Assembly (NCBI GenBank): GCA_025980665.1
Contig: JAICXC010000020.1
Coordinates: 1-52,698, forward strand
Reading direction: 5' to 3'
Source of the DNA: Bryobacteraceae bacterium
GTDB taxonomy: Bacteria; Acidobacteriota; Terriglobia; Bryobacterales; Bryobacteraceae
DNA: 52,698 nucleotides
Positions 16,630 to 25,330 of this stretch are shown piece after piece. Position 1 is the first letter of the stretch, and each line of letters opens with the position of its first letter. The translations under genes and the position numbers were made by a program. Below the pieces are notes generated by a model. That model was not told where the DNA came from. It saw only the letters and a program-made list of their open reading frames with translations, and did not search any database.

Positions 16630-18012
16630 TTACTGCGCTCCGCGCGAGAGCAGCATCACTTTCAGCGTGTGAAAAATGATGTAGGCGTCCAACGCCGGAC
16701 CCACGTTCTTGATGTAGTACAGATCGTATTCCAGCTTCGTAAGAGTGTCTTCGATGGTGTCGCCGTATTTGTGGTTGATCTGCGCCCATCCCGTGATTCC
16801 GGGCTTGACGCAATGACGCTGTCGATAGAACGGGATCTTTTCCTCCAGCATCGCGCAGAACTCTGGCCGTTCTGGCCGGGGACCCACTATGGACATCTGG
16901 CCAAGGACGACGTTGAAGAACTGCGGCAATTCGTCCAGCCTCAGGCGGCGTAACCACCGGCCCATCGGAGTGATGCGAGGATCGTCCTTGGTGGCCCACA
17001 CAGCCCCCGTACGCGCCTCTGCGTCCGCGTACATCGAACGGAATTTGTAGAGCTTAAACGTTTTCCCTTGCAACCCCATGCGAGTCTGGCGAAACAGGAT
17101 AGGGCCGGGGGAGGAGAACTTCACCATCAGGGCGACCACGGCCATTACTGGTAACGTGATCAACATTCCGATGAATCCCAACACTTCCGAATAGATCCCT
17201 TGTAGTTGCACCATCCACCGTCGTGGACCCATGTCTCGCGAGAAGATGAGATGGGACGGACGCAGGTCTGGAATCGAGACGCGCCCAAAAAAGGACTCGA
17301 ATGCCGTGGCTGCTTCTTCGATCTGTACTCCAGAGAACCTCAAATCCACCAGCTGCTGCACGGGAAGCCGTCCCCGGCTTTCGCTTAATCCCACTATGAT
17401 GCGGTCTGGTCGCTGTTGTTGGACTACTTGCGATAATCCATCCAAGCTGCCGAGCCAGGGAGTATGTGGTATCCCGTCTGGGTCTTCGTTCAGATAACCG
17501 ACTACCATTGACCCAAGTTCGGGCCGCTCGTTTACCCGCATTGCGATTCCCCGCAACGTAGGAGAGGTACCCAGGAGCAAAACTCTCTCGGGCGGAAGAG
17601 CCTTGCTGATTACTGAAAAGAAGGCCACCCGCCAGACCGGCAGCACAAGCAATACCAGAAGACTGCCGTACATCATCGTCCACTTATTCAGCTGCAGAGT
17701 GGAACGGCCATACCCGAGCACTGCCTGTAGGAGGAAGGCTGCTCCCAAGACTAGCGACACCTGCTGTGCCAGATAGATGCGGGAGATCGGGCGTAGATGT
17801 TCGTATAAGTCCTGTAAATAGAGTCCAATCTGGATGGCCGCTACCACCAGTAAAATCGAGCGCCAGCCTCCGTCGTAAAACAAGAAAAACTCGACACTTT
17901 CATCGAGGACGTAATTCGCGACGGCGATATAGCAACCGGCTATAAGGATTGTTTCGAGCACGAATAGCGCAATAACACTCGAGGGAATGGAAACGCGGAA
18001 AAGCCGGATCAT
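16630..18012 (-). CDS. Initiating sugar-phosphate transferase (polyprenyl glycosylphosphotransferase)
   Basis: Transfers a sugar 1-phosphate to undecaprenyl phosphate, the first step of exopolysaccharide repeat-unit synthesis at the inner membrane. The 460 residues show an N-terminal bundle of membrane helices (about 10-155), a CoA_binding_3-like nucleotide fold (about 140-245, VLLLGTSPTLRGIAMRV), and a C-terminal bacterial sugar transferase domain. Key motifs are SSPGPILFRQTRMG, FKLYKFRSM, RRLRLDELPQFFNVVLGQMS and SIVGPRPERPEF. The general form resembles the sugar transferases tied to PEP-CTERM/exosortase exopolysaccharide loci, but no exosortase is in the window. Gene start ATG at 18012. 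Confidence 0.93.
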   Translation of the reverse strand: MIRLFRVSIPSSVIALFVLETILIAGCYIAVANYVLDESVEFFLFYDGGWRSILLVVAAIQIGLYLQDLYEHLRPISRIYLAQQVSLVLGAAFLLQAVLGYGRSTLQLNKWTMMYGSLLVLLVLPVWRVAFFSVISKALPPERVLLLGTSPTLRGIAMRVNERPELGSMVVGYLNEDPDGIPHTPWLGSLDGLSQVVQQQRPDRIIVGLSESRGRLPVQQLVDLRFSGVQIEEAATAFESFFGRVSIPDLRPSHLIFSRDMGPRRWMVQLQGIYSEVLGFIGMLITLPVMAVVALMVKFSSPGPILFRQTRMGLQGKTFKLYKFRSMYADAEARTGAVWATKDDPRITPMGRWLRRLRLDELPQFFNVVLGQMSIVGPRPERPEFCAMLEEKIPFYRQRHCVKPGITGWAQINHKYGDTIEDTLTKLEYDLYYIKNVGPALDAYIIFHTLKVMLLSRGAQ

Positions 18013-18283
18013 TGGAAATCAGTCAACTAACGGGGTCCGGGACGGCCATGGAGTCTCCCCACGACGGACACATCGCGCCAAGTTTAGCATTATAACTAGT
18101 TTCGGCCATTCCTACGGCTAGCTTACGATACTCCGGAATCCTGGATGGTCATAGCAAACTAGAAGTACTAAGAGTACTAGAAGTCTGGGGTAAAGCCGGG
18201 TCGAAGCCAGAAACCCACCCAGCTTAAACTACATGGATGCAATCTGATGCCCACCGTGAGCCGATCGGGGCGGCCCCACTCGC
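18013..18283. promoter_or_regulatory. Upstream region of the initiating transferase gene
   Basis: No gene is seen between the cohesin protein gene and the sugar transferase gene. On the minus strand a perfect TATAAT lies at 18094-18089, about 80 bases before the start codon, but no good -35 element is found 16-18 bases further up. Further upstream is a repeat cluster at 18158-18184 listed separately. Confidence 0.4.
18158..18184. promoter_or_regulatory. Candidate operator: double AGTACTA repeat
   Basis: ACTAGAAGT occurs twice at an exact 18-base interval (18158-18166 and 18176-18184). The palindromic hexamer AGTACT, followed by A, occurs twice inside the cluster (18164-18170 and 18173-18179). 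Related sites are seen before three other genes of this locus. A role as a regulator binding site is an inference. Confidence 0.35.
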
Positions 18284-20767
18284 CTACTTGATCACGATGT
18301 GCACGCCGTTAGACGACACGCCGTCCACCGTAATCAGAACGGTCGCACTGCCGGTGCCACGCAATCCCCCCGGGAGGAGCACATGGATCAGATCCAGACC
18401 GTCGGCCGTGGTAGAGGGGCCGGCGAAGTCGACCGGGACCAGGACATTGGCGACAAGAACCTGCACGGCATCCAGGCTCGAGCGGTTTCGCACTCCGGTG
18501 CCATAGAGCGTCAGATAGACTTTATCCGTGTCGGATCCGAGGTCGATGGGCACAGCAACAAACAGATTGGTCGTGCTATCCAGCTGTGCAACCTGCTCAT
18601 AGCTGGTGTTGCTTCCATTGATTCGCGTCAGGTCGGCTGCCGCTAATCCATCTGAGTTCAGGAAAAACAACCCGGGTGCTACGGTGGAAATGTTCACGTT
18701 CGGCAGCGTTTGAGTTTGACCGCCGCCAACCACGGTCACCGTCGCGGACCCGACGGCCGTGTCCGGCGGAATCTGGAAGTTGATCTGATTGGGTGAGACG
18801 AAGTAAAGCCCCGCTGTGCGCTCTACGCCATTGGCATCCTTAACAGTTACTTTGCAATCTCCGAGCGCGGCCGGAAGGGGCTGCACTGTTGCGGATTGCG
18901 TTCCGCCGGCAAGCTGTGCGCCGAATATTGTAACCATGGAGCCCGGTGCCACCGGACCGGGTTTTTGGCTGGCGGCCGACACCACGACCAGCCCGCTGTC
19001 GACTCGCAGTTTGACAGCCGCGGTGGTTACGATTTGCAGGCTGTCCTGAAGCGTAATATTGAGCGTGAACGTTCCCGCCGCGCCGGGCGTTCCCGTGAGC
19101 ATCCCATCTTTGCTGAGGGTTAAACCATTCGGGACTGATGCGGCGGTCCAGGTATAAGGCAGGGTTCCGCCTGCGGCGGCCAACTTAGACGAATATACCT
19201 TTCCTATTTGGGCATCGGGAAGCGCAGTCGTAACGATGACAGGGGAGCTGAATATAACATTGATCTGCGTACTGGTCTCATTGCCTGCTGTGTCGCGAGC
19301 CGCCACCGTGATCTGATTGGAGCCGTTGCGGAGCGTAATGCCACTCGCCGTCCAGTTGGCGGTTCCCTGCGCGAGCCCCTGAATGCCTTGATCCGTCGCC
19401 CAGACAACCTGAGTGGTCGAGGTGGATGCGGTTCCAGCTAGAGAGAGGACATTTTTCGAGGAGACGAAGGTCGGCTGGGTAGTCGGCGATGTGATGGTAA
19501 TGGACCCGGTACCCGCGGGTGCGCTAGGCATGAGCTGAACACTGGCAGTGGCGGTTTTAGAGGGATCCCCGACGCTGGTAGCCGTGATGGTGACTGACTG
19601 CGTGGCGTTGATCACCGGAGGCGCCGTGTACAATCCGTTCGACAAGGTCCCGACTGAGGGAGTCATGGACCAGGTTACGGAAGCGTTCGCGCTGCCGGTG
19701 ACGAGCGCCGTAAATTGCGTGCTCTTCGAGGCTGTAAGTGCGGCACTCAGAGGACTCACTCCTACCTTGACGCCGCCGCCCGCAGGGGGTACGAGCGTAA
19801 CCGCGGCGCTGGCGGATTTGGTGGCATCGGCGACGCTGGTAGCCGTGACCGTGACGAGCAGTGGGCCGTTAATCACGGAAGGGGCGGTGTACAATCCGTT
19901 CACCAAACTTCCCATAGAGGGTGTCATCGACCAGGTCACGGAAGTATTCGCACTGCCCGTAACGGTCGCCGAGAATTGCGAGGTCTGGGATGCCGTGAGA
20001 GAGGCGCTCGGCGGGTTCACATTCACGATGACGCTGCCCGGCGGTGCAAGCTGAACCGTGGCGCTGGCGGATTTAGAAGTATCCGCGACGCTGGTCGCGG
20101 TGATGGTGACCGTCTGCGAGCCATTGATCACCGAAGGCGCGGTGTACAATCCGTTCGACAAACTCCCGATCGAAGGAGTCATGGACCAGGCTACGCCAGT
20201 ATTTGCGTTGCCGGTAACTGTTGCGGTGAATAGCTTGCTTTGCGACGCAGTGAGAGTTGCACTTAAGGGGCTAACGCCAACACTGATACTGGGAGGCGGC
20301 GCCCCTGGAAGCGAGATGGTCCCCGTGCCTCCGCTGGCCGGAATCGAACTACCTGCAGCGGTCGAGGCCACGACGCCAGTAATTTGAATCGGAATGGATG
20401 TAGTGGACGGATTCGCTGCAATCTGGAACGTTGCGACCGCGACAGTGCCATCGGCCATCGTGGTTGAGTTAAAGCCTAGCAGAAGACAACCGTTAACGGA
20501 GCAGGTAACGCTCTTGCCGGCATTTATCGCGGAGGGCCCATTGACAACCGTGACGCCCGTAATGTCGGAAGAGTAGGTGAAAGACCACTGGAGACCGGCA
20601 GTCTGTGCCCCTCCAGAGGACGCCAAAGTGATTGGAAGATCGATCGTGGAACCGGCTGTCCCCGAGCCCGATCCGATCCCAAGGGTCACAGCCTGTCCAA
20701 ACGAAACACTTGGGAGTCCTAGCAGCGCAAGGAGCGGGAGATAGCGTGTCATTAGCGTCACTTTCAA
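18284..20767 (-). CDS. Secreted cohesin-domain protein with Ig-like repeats and Solibacter-type C-terminal domain
   Basis: A large secreted protein, up to 827 residues. Order: signal peptide (to about 24, SVSFGQ), cohesin-like beta-sandwich (26-153, with GGAQTAGLQWSFTYSSDITG and a Cys-x4-Cys pair at 89 and 94), three near-identical Ig-like repeats of about 79 residues (162-240, 247-325, 334-412), another Ig-like segment (421-505), a putative-Ig (He_PIG) domain (515-588, TLPYTWTAASVPNGLTLS), and a C-terminal IPT/TIG-like domain of the TIGR03437 type (595-827, GSMVTIFGAQL, VSPNQINFQIP). The TTG at 20767 is the longest start; ATG at 20752 (MTRYLPLLALL) is more likely. The upstream gene on the same strand encodes a dockerin protein, so the two may bind each other outside the cell. 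Confidence 0.88.
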   Translation of the reverse strand: MKVTLMTRYLPLLALLGLPSVSFGQAVTLGIGSGSGTAGSTIDLPITLASSGGAQTAGLQWSFTYSSDITGVTVVNGPSAINAGKSVTCSVNGCLLLGFNSTTMADGTVAVATFQIAANPSTTSIPIQITGVVASTAAGSSIPASGGTGTISLPGAPPPSISVGVSPLSATLTASQSKLFTATVTGNANTGVAWSMTPSIGSLSNGLYTAPSVINGSQTVTITATSVADTSKSASATVQLAPPGSVIVNVNPPSASLTASQTSQFSATVTGSANTSVTWSMTPSMGSLVNGLYTAPSVINGPLLVTVTATSVADATKSASAAVTLVPPAGGGVKVGVSPLSAALTASKSTQFTALVTGSANASVTWSMTPSVGTLSNGLYTAPPVINATQSVTITATSVGDPSKTATASVQLMPSAPAGTGSITITSPTTQPTFVSSKNVLSLAGTASTSTTQVVWATDQGIQGLAQGTANWTASGITLRNGSNQITVAARDTAGNETSTQINVIFSSPVIVTTALPDAQIGKVYSSKLAAAGGTLPYTWTAASVPNGLTLSKDGMLTGTPGAAGTFTLNITLQDSLQIVTTAAVKLRVDSGLVVVSAASQKPGPVAPGSMVTIFGAQLAGGTQSATVQPLPAALGDCKVTVKDANGVERTAGLYFVSPNQINFQIPPDTAVGSATVTVVGGGQTQTLPNVNISTVAPGLFFLNSDGLAAADLTRINGSNTSYEQVAQLDSTTNLFVAVPIDLGSDTDKVYLTLYGTGVRNRSSLDAVQVLVANVLVPVDFAGPSTTADGLDLIHVLLPGGLRGTGSATVLITVDGVSSNGVHIVIK
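19532..20284 (-). repeat. Three long tandem repeats encoding Ig-like domains
   Basis: Three consecutive units with a period of about 255 bases encode the repeats SPLSATLTASQ...TATVTG.AN..V.WSMTPS.G.L.NGLYTAP.VIN...TVTITATSVAD. Each is about 79 residues with short linkers of PP or PPAGGG. DNA similarity is visible (for example the shared GTGTACAATCCGTTC block at about 19625, 19888 and 20141), pointing to recent internal duplication and possible recombination. Confidence 0.85.
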
Positions 20768-20810
20768 TTCATCGACAAGCGTGTAGCGATTCTCTATTGG
20801 AACTTTCGCT

Positions 20811-20845
20811 TAGGTGGTACTAAAGCCGCACCGAAACGGACCTAG
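20811..20845. promoter_or_regulatory. Candidate operator before the cohesin gene
   Basis: GGTACTA (20816-20822) is preceded by TTAGGT and followed by ACCTAG (20840-20845), so TAGGT and ACCTA half-sites face each other. The GGTACTA lies about 50-65 bases before the likely start codons. The same heptamer is found before the dockerin gene and before the polymerase-like gene at 39342. Confidence 0.35.
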
Positions 20846-20891
20846 ATTGGAGGGGTATAGGAGAAGGGCGGGAAAATCTATGGGTCTAGGG

Positions 20892-20915
20892 GAGTTGTGG
20901 CTCTAGCCACAACTC
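20892..20915. terminator. Strong 11-bp hairpin between dockerin and cohesin genes
   Basis: GAGTTGTGGCT-CT-AGCCACAACTC is a perfect inverted repeat 40 bases beyond the dockerin stop on the minus strand. It is not followed by a T-run on the minus strand (CCCC follows), so it is not a canonical intrinsic terminator. It may be a Rho-dependent end, an RNA-stabilising structure, or a point that sets different expression of the two genes. Confidence 0.5.
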
Positions 20916-20955
20916 TTGACAAAAAGACAAAGAGGGGTTGGCCAGACCCACGAGA

Positions 20956-22554
20956 TTACGGTGCTGTGCTGCAGGTGGCGCCCAGAGTGGCGCTGACCAC
21001 TCTCATCACATCGACGATGGTGCACTGGCCGTCGCCGTTCAAATCCCCTGTACTACAAGCCGCGGTTCCCAGCGCCTGGTTTGTTGCGAGCTGCACATCC
21101 AGAACGTTAACATGTCCATCCGCATTGAGGTCGCAGCTTACCAGGGGTGAGGGTTGCCCGGCGGGCTGTGCCCCCAGGACTCGCCATTGCAAATATTTTG
21201 CGCTCCAGCGATAGTTCTGCGCGTATTGCTTGCCCCCATCCAGCCAGGCGCCGGTGACACCGGAATTGAAGATCTGATCGCCCTGGTCCCGATAACCCTG
21301 GAATCCGGTTTGCTGAAACAACCAGCCATACAGCGGGGCTATCAGCAAGTTTAGATCTTGCGAGCGCGTAAATGTACCATCGTCGTCGTAGTAACGAAAA
21401 CAGTTGCAGGAAGTGTCCCAGGATTCTGCCCAGATCTGGTCCGCCGCCATCTGCAAGATCGGTGGAATGCGGGCATCGTGGGTCTGATCCCAATACTGGA
21501 TGAGAGCCTCTCCTGCGAGTGCAACCATGAAGGGCTGCCTGTAAGGAGTCGACTTGCTCATGAACCATTGATCGAAGTGACCGAGCTGGATCTCAATTAA
21601 GTCTTGAAGATGCGGATTTGCGGGTTGTCCGACGCTCTGGTATGCGAGGTTGGTTTCGATTCCGTAAGACAACTCGCGCGACCTGCTCCAATCAATTATG
21701 GAAGGCGGGTCCGGCCAATATGAATACAGTCCATTGGTTTCCATGCTGTTCAGCGTTTGCAGCGCGGTCGCCTCACCAGTTCGTTGATACCGCATCGCTA
21801 TTCCCTGAGGGAAGACTTGGTACCCGGGAATCTGTCCGTTGGCACCGATGACATACGAACTGTAGCTCGCGTATACCATGCCAGCGCAGGTGTTCCAACT
21901 GCTGTCACCGGTGAGATCGGCAATTTGGTAGTAAATGCGAGTGCCGTCGTAATAGCCAACGCTGAACTGCGAGTACTGTCCGGCGTCTAACGCCGTGCAG
22001 TGTTCGTGGCCATAGGTCAACATGTCGGTGCTCCACTGAGTTGCGCTGGCCAGTGGCGCGTTCGATGGAAAGTAAACTCCTGTTTTCTGGATCAGCGAGG
22101 GAAGAGGATCCACGTAGATGGTATACGTGGTGGATCGCTGAACACCTTCCGCGGTTCTGTAGGTGACTTGCACCGGATAAGCTCCGGTAGGCGTCGATGA
22201 GGAGGTCGAAATCTTAATCGGATTATCCCCGACCAGCCGGTAAAGAAAGGTTCCGCAACAATACCTCGGCAGGTCGACAAATTCTCCCGTGATGCCCGCT
22301 GGCAATCCAGAAAGGGACGGTACGGTTCCCGATTCGTTATCGGTTCCTGCCAGGACCCGACCAGAGACCGAGAAAAACATATAGTGTCCTTGCACAACGT
22401 GATGCGGGCCCTGAGTGTCGATAGCGAAGTCAGTCACTTGTGCGGACGCGCCCAAGCACATGAACACGAAAAGAAACAGCATGGCGGCGAGCCTGCCCCG
22501 GCACGCGATGGCCCTGGCTCCTAAATTCTGTAGAGGAAGACTCGACACACTCAT
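20956..22554 (-). CDS. Secreted dockerin-bearing protein with alpha-helical catalytic-like region
   Basis: A 532-residue exported protein. The N-terminus carries a long signal peptide (to about 39, CLGASA-Q; internal M25 is an alternative start). A beta-rich part (about 40-150) with an Ig-like look is followed by a helical region (about 160-455) with many aromatic residues, such as SIIDWSRSRELSYGIETNLAY and GEALIQYWDQTHDARIPP. This may be an alpha/alpha toroid, but I cannot name an enzyme family. The C-terminus is a clear type I dockerin: two calcium loops (DLNADGHVNVLD, DLNGDGQCTIVD), each followed by a helix (VQLATNQALG, VMRVVSATLG). The helical part is homologous to the protein at 29476-31383. 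The gene is followed on the same strand by the cohesin gene. Confidence 0.88.
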   Translation of the reverse strand: MSVSSLPLQNLGARAIACRGRLAAMLFLFVFMCLGASAQVTDFAIDTQGPHHVVQGHYMFFSVSGRVLAGTDNESGTVPSLSGLPAGITGEFVDLPRYCCGTFLYRLVGDNPIKISTSSSTPTGAYPVQVTYRTAEGVQRSTTYTIYVDPLPSLIQKTGVYFPSNAPLASATQWSTDMLTYGHEHCTALDAGQYSQFSVGYYDGTRIYYQIADLTGDSSWNTCAGMVYASYSSYVIGANGQIPGYQVFPQGIAMRYQRTGEATALQTLNSMETNGLYSYWPDPPSIIDWSRSRELSYGIETNLAYQSVGQPANPHLQDLIEIQLGHFDQWFMSKSTPYRQPFMVALAGEALIQYWDQTHDARIPPILQMAADQIWAESWDTSCNCFRYYDDDGTFTRSQDLNLLIAPLYGWLFQQTGFQGYRDQGDQIFNSGVTGAWLDGGKQYAQNYRWSAKYLQWRVLGAQPAGQPSPLVSCDLNADGHVNVLDVQLATNQALGTAACSTGDLNGDGQCTIVDVMRVVSATLGATCSTAP

Positions 22555-22913
22555 AGTATGGTTATCGGCAATAGTTCTTGGTCCATGACAGTTCTCAGGT
22601 GAATTTCTTCGGTACTAGGGCGGCCCTAAGCCCACCAAACCTGGTTCTAAGCCTACCAAACCATCGCGAATGGCGGCAGGTGCCCGACCGGTAACTTGAG
22701 CGCGAGCCTGCGGCCAAGCTACGTTGACTTTGATGCCGGAATACGACCAGGATTGTCTTCGCAAATTTCATAGTATGCTACAGCTATTAGCAACTTAGCG
22801 GTGTTACACGACAGTTCTGAAGCAAAATTCCTGGCACCGAACCCTTGGCCGAACCGAAGAGAAATTCGAGAAGAGCGCGCAGCCCTCACAGTACATCGGC
22901 ATAGCTGACACCT
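22555..22913. promoter_or_regulatory. Divergent intergenic region with repeats
   Basis: No gene is seen in the 359 bases between the dockerin gene (minus) and a glycosyltransferase gene (plus). At 22611-22617 is GGTACTA, 57 bases before the dockerin start codon. At 22616-22628 is the perfect palindrome TAGGGC-G-GCCCTA. At 22626-22641 and 22647-22662 is a 16-base direct repeat, CTAAGCC(C/T)ACCAAACC, spaced 21 bases start to start (two helix turns). These elements overlap and look like an operator cluster. Confidence 0.5.
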
Positions 22914-24131
22914 TTGCGTATTCTCTACTTTTCGCCGAGAGACTGCTGGCCGCTCACATCCGGTGCGCGACTGCGGGATTACTATTTGGCGCGCGGAATT
23001 TCGCAGCGCGCGCACCTCACCTACTTGGGATTTTCCACAAGTGCTATCTCGACGGCGTGGCACGGGAAAGTGGGATTCGAGGAGGAACTGGATTGCATTC
23101 TGGTTCCGCGGCCAGCGACCTACTCCTTGTCGAATCTGATTCGCGGTTTGGCAGGGCCGCTGCCGGTCACGGTGCTGAACTTCACCACTGCGGCCATGCG
23201 CGTAGAATTGGAGCGGATCCTGGGCTCAGAACCGTTCGACCTGGTGCAGATGGAAGGAGTCCACCTATATGCCTACCTTCCTACTATCGCCGCGGCGCCC
23301 GGCCGTCCCCGGGTGATTGCCGATTGGCACAACATTGAATCCGAACTGATCCGACGGTACAGCGAAAATCTATCGCCCCTTCTTCCGACACGCTGGTATG
23401 CATCTCGTACGGCACGGCTGGTCGAGAGCCTAGAGCCTATCCTTTTGGAACAGTGCCAAGCCAACCTGGTTTGTAGCGAACGTGAGCGCCAGGTGCTGCT
23501 GGCTCGGTCGCCGGGCGCGACGATCCGCGTGGTTGAGAATGGCGTTGACGTGGCCGGCCCTATCCCGGTGTCGACCGCGCGACTGGAGCGGCGGGACCTG
23601 GTGTTTGTCGGCTCGATGGACTATCACGCCAATATCGATGCGGCGTTGTATTTCGCACGAGAGATATGGCCCGATCTGCACCAGCGGCGTCCAGACCTGC
23701 GGTTTGTGATCGTCGGATCGCGGCCCACACCTGAGGTCCTGGCTCTCGGCCGGCAGGCGGGCATCGTCGTAACGGGCACGGTGGACAGCGTGGGGCCATA
23801 CTACGAGGCCGCGCTGGTTGCTGTGGTCCCGTTACGCGTCGGGAGCGGTACTCGGCTGAAGGTTCTCGAGGCGATGGCCGCTGGCGTCCCAGTTATTTCG
23901 ACGTCGCTAGGCGCCGAGGGCTTGGCTGTCACGGACGGAAAACATCTCATCCTGGCAGACAAGCCGGCCGCATTCACTTCTGCGGTTGTACGCCTGGCAA
24001 GTGATGACGCGGAGTGGATGCAGATCGCGATGGCCGGCCGCGAGCTTGCGGCCAGCCGCTACGATTGGTCGGGGATAGCGGCATCCTTGTATGAATTCTA
24101 CGAGGAAGTGGTTAGCGCCCGGGGCCGCTGA
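22914..24131 (+). CDS. Glycosyltransferase, GT4 family
   Basis: Predicted retaining GT-B glycosyltransferase that adds a sugar to the exopolysaccharide repeat unit in the cytoplasm. The 405 residues begin MRILYFSPRDCWPLTSGARLRD. The C-terminal half has the GT4 landmarks DLVFVGSMDYHANIDAALYF, RFVIVGSRPTPEVLAL, and GSGTRLKVLEAMAAGVPVIST near 305-325. The form resembles sugar transferases of exosortase-associated loci. The start is TTG at 22914 with no strong ribosome binding site. Its last 20 bases overlap the end of the convergent glycosyltransferase gene. Confidence 0.9.
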   Translation: MRILYFSPRDCWPLTSGARLRDYYLARGISQRAHLTYLGFSTSAISTAWHGKVGFEEELDCILVPRPATYSLSNLIRGLAGPLPVTVLNFTTAAMRVELERILGSEPFDLVQMEGVHLYAYLPTIAAAPGRPRVIADWHNIESELIRRYSENLSPLLPTRWYASRTARLVESLEPILLEQCQANLVCSERERQVLLARSPGATIRVVENGVDVAGPIPVSTARLERRDLVFVGSMDYHANIDAALYFAREIWPDLHQRRPDLRFVIVGSRPTPEVLALGRQAGIVVTGTVDSVGPYYEAALVAVVPLRVGSGTRLKVLEAMAAGVPVISTSLGAEGLAVTDGKHLILADKPAAFTSAVVRLASDDAEWMQIAMAGRELAASRYDWSGIAASLYEFYEEVVSARGR

Positions 24132-25284
24132 GATTTCGCCACTCGCTCAGCGTTTCCTCGTACAGGGCGATCAGAGAGCTGCAACGGGCTTCAGGTGTAT
24201 AAAGAGTCGCGGCGGATTGGCGCGAAGCTTCGATCAACCCGGATCGCAGGGGTTCGTCTTGCAGCAGCCGTTCGATTCCGTCCGCCATGGCTGCGGGATC
24301 CCGCAACGGCACGATCAGGCCATTCTGTTGGTCGGTGAGAATTTCAGGAACTCCGCCGGCCGCGGTGGCCACCACCGGCACCCCGGCCGCCATAGCCTCG
24401 AGTACGACATTCGGCGAGCCCTCGCTGTGCGATGGCAATGCCAATAGTGTCGCGAGCGCGTAGTATGGACCGACCTCGACCTGGTGTCCGGCAAAACAGA
24501 TTAACTCGCCAAGCCCCAACTTCGCGGAGAGCGCCTTCAGGGACTCCATTTCAGGACCGTCCCCTACGAATACTACCCGGCAGTTGTGAAACGTTCCGCG
24601 CTCGACCAATCGTGCAATCGCGCGTAGCAGGTCGGCATGGCCCTTTTCCCGAGACATTCGGCCCACTGTGAGCACGATGCGCTCCCCGGCGATACCGAGA
24701 TCTTGCCGTATACGCGCAACAACTTCATCCGCAGGTCTCGCGAATGGACGAACGGAGTTGTGCTGAATGCGAATCCGCTCGGGAGCCACGCCGAGCCTTT
24801 CGAACATCTTCGCAAAGGGTTTGCACATCGTGACCAGCCGGAAGCAGACGCGTAACGACCAGCGATCGAGTTGGTTATACAGACGGTCCTTAAAATCCTT
24901 GGAAGTGTATCCGTGATTGAAAGCGATCCATGGAGCGTGACGATGCAGACCCAACTTACGCACGAAGAAATGGGACTTAACGTTGTGGGACTGGATTACA
25001 TCCGGGCGGAAAGCCTGCACGATGCCGCGCAACTGCGTCATCGCCCGTGTGTCGAAGCGACGACGCTCTTCGATTACAAAAATCTCGAGGCCAGCCTTCT
25101 TGGCGGCCATAACGAACGCATTCGGCTGGCCGACGCCGCGCCGGAATGTAACGATGGACAATGCAATGCACGGCAGTCCCTCGCGCGGTTGACTGGCACT
25201 GGCGGCGAACTCGATGAGATTCTTCGCGGGACCACTGACCGACTGCGCCTCGATTAGGGCGAGGACTCGAATGGTGCGATTCAA
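24112..25284 (-). CDS. Glycosyltransferase, GT4 family
   Basis: A second GT-B retaining glycosyltransferase of 390 residues. N-terminal domain: RVLALIEAQSVSGPAKNLIEFA and RPDVIQSHNVKSHFFVRKLG. C-terminal domain: VLTVGRMSREKGHADLLRAIA, VVFVGDGPEMESLKALSAKLG, and the donor-binding stretch EGSPNVVLEAMAAGVPVVAT around 285-305. The gene starts at TTG 25284 (MNRTIRVLALIE) with AGGA upstream and converges on its neighbour with a 20-base tail overlap. It probably acts on the same polysaccharide. Confidence 0.92.
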   Translation of the reverse strand: MNRTIRVLALIEAQSVSGPAKNLIEFAASASQPREGLPCIALSIVTFRRGVGQPNAFVMAAKKAGLEIFVIEERRRFDTRAMTQLRGIVQAFRPDVIQSHNVKSHFFVRKLGLHRHAPWIAFNHGYTSKDFKDRLYNQLDRWSLRVCFRLVTMCKPFAKMFERLGVAPERIRIQHNSVRPFARPADEVVARIRQDLGIAGERIVLTVGRMSREKGHADLLRAIARLVERGTFHNCRVVFVGDGPEMESLKALSAKLGLGELICFAGHQVEVGPYYALATLLALPSHSEGSPNVVLEAMAAGVPVVATAAGGVPEILTDQQNGLIVPLRDPAAMADGIERLLQDEPLRSGLIEASRQSAATLYTPEARCSSLIALYEETLSEWRNLSGPGR

Positions 25285-25330
25285 ATCCTGTACTCCGCTT
25301 CATCCGGGGAGCTCTGGTCGGCCATCGGCA

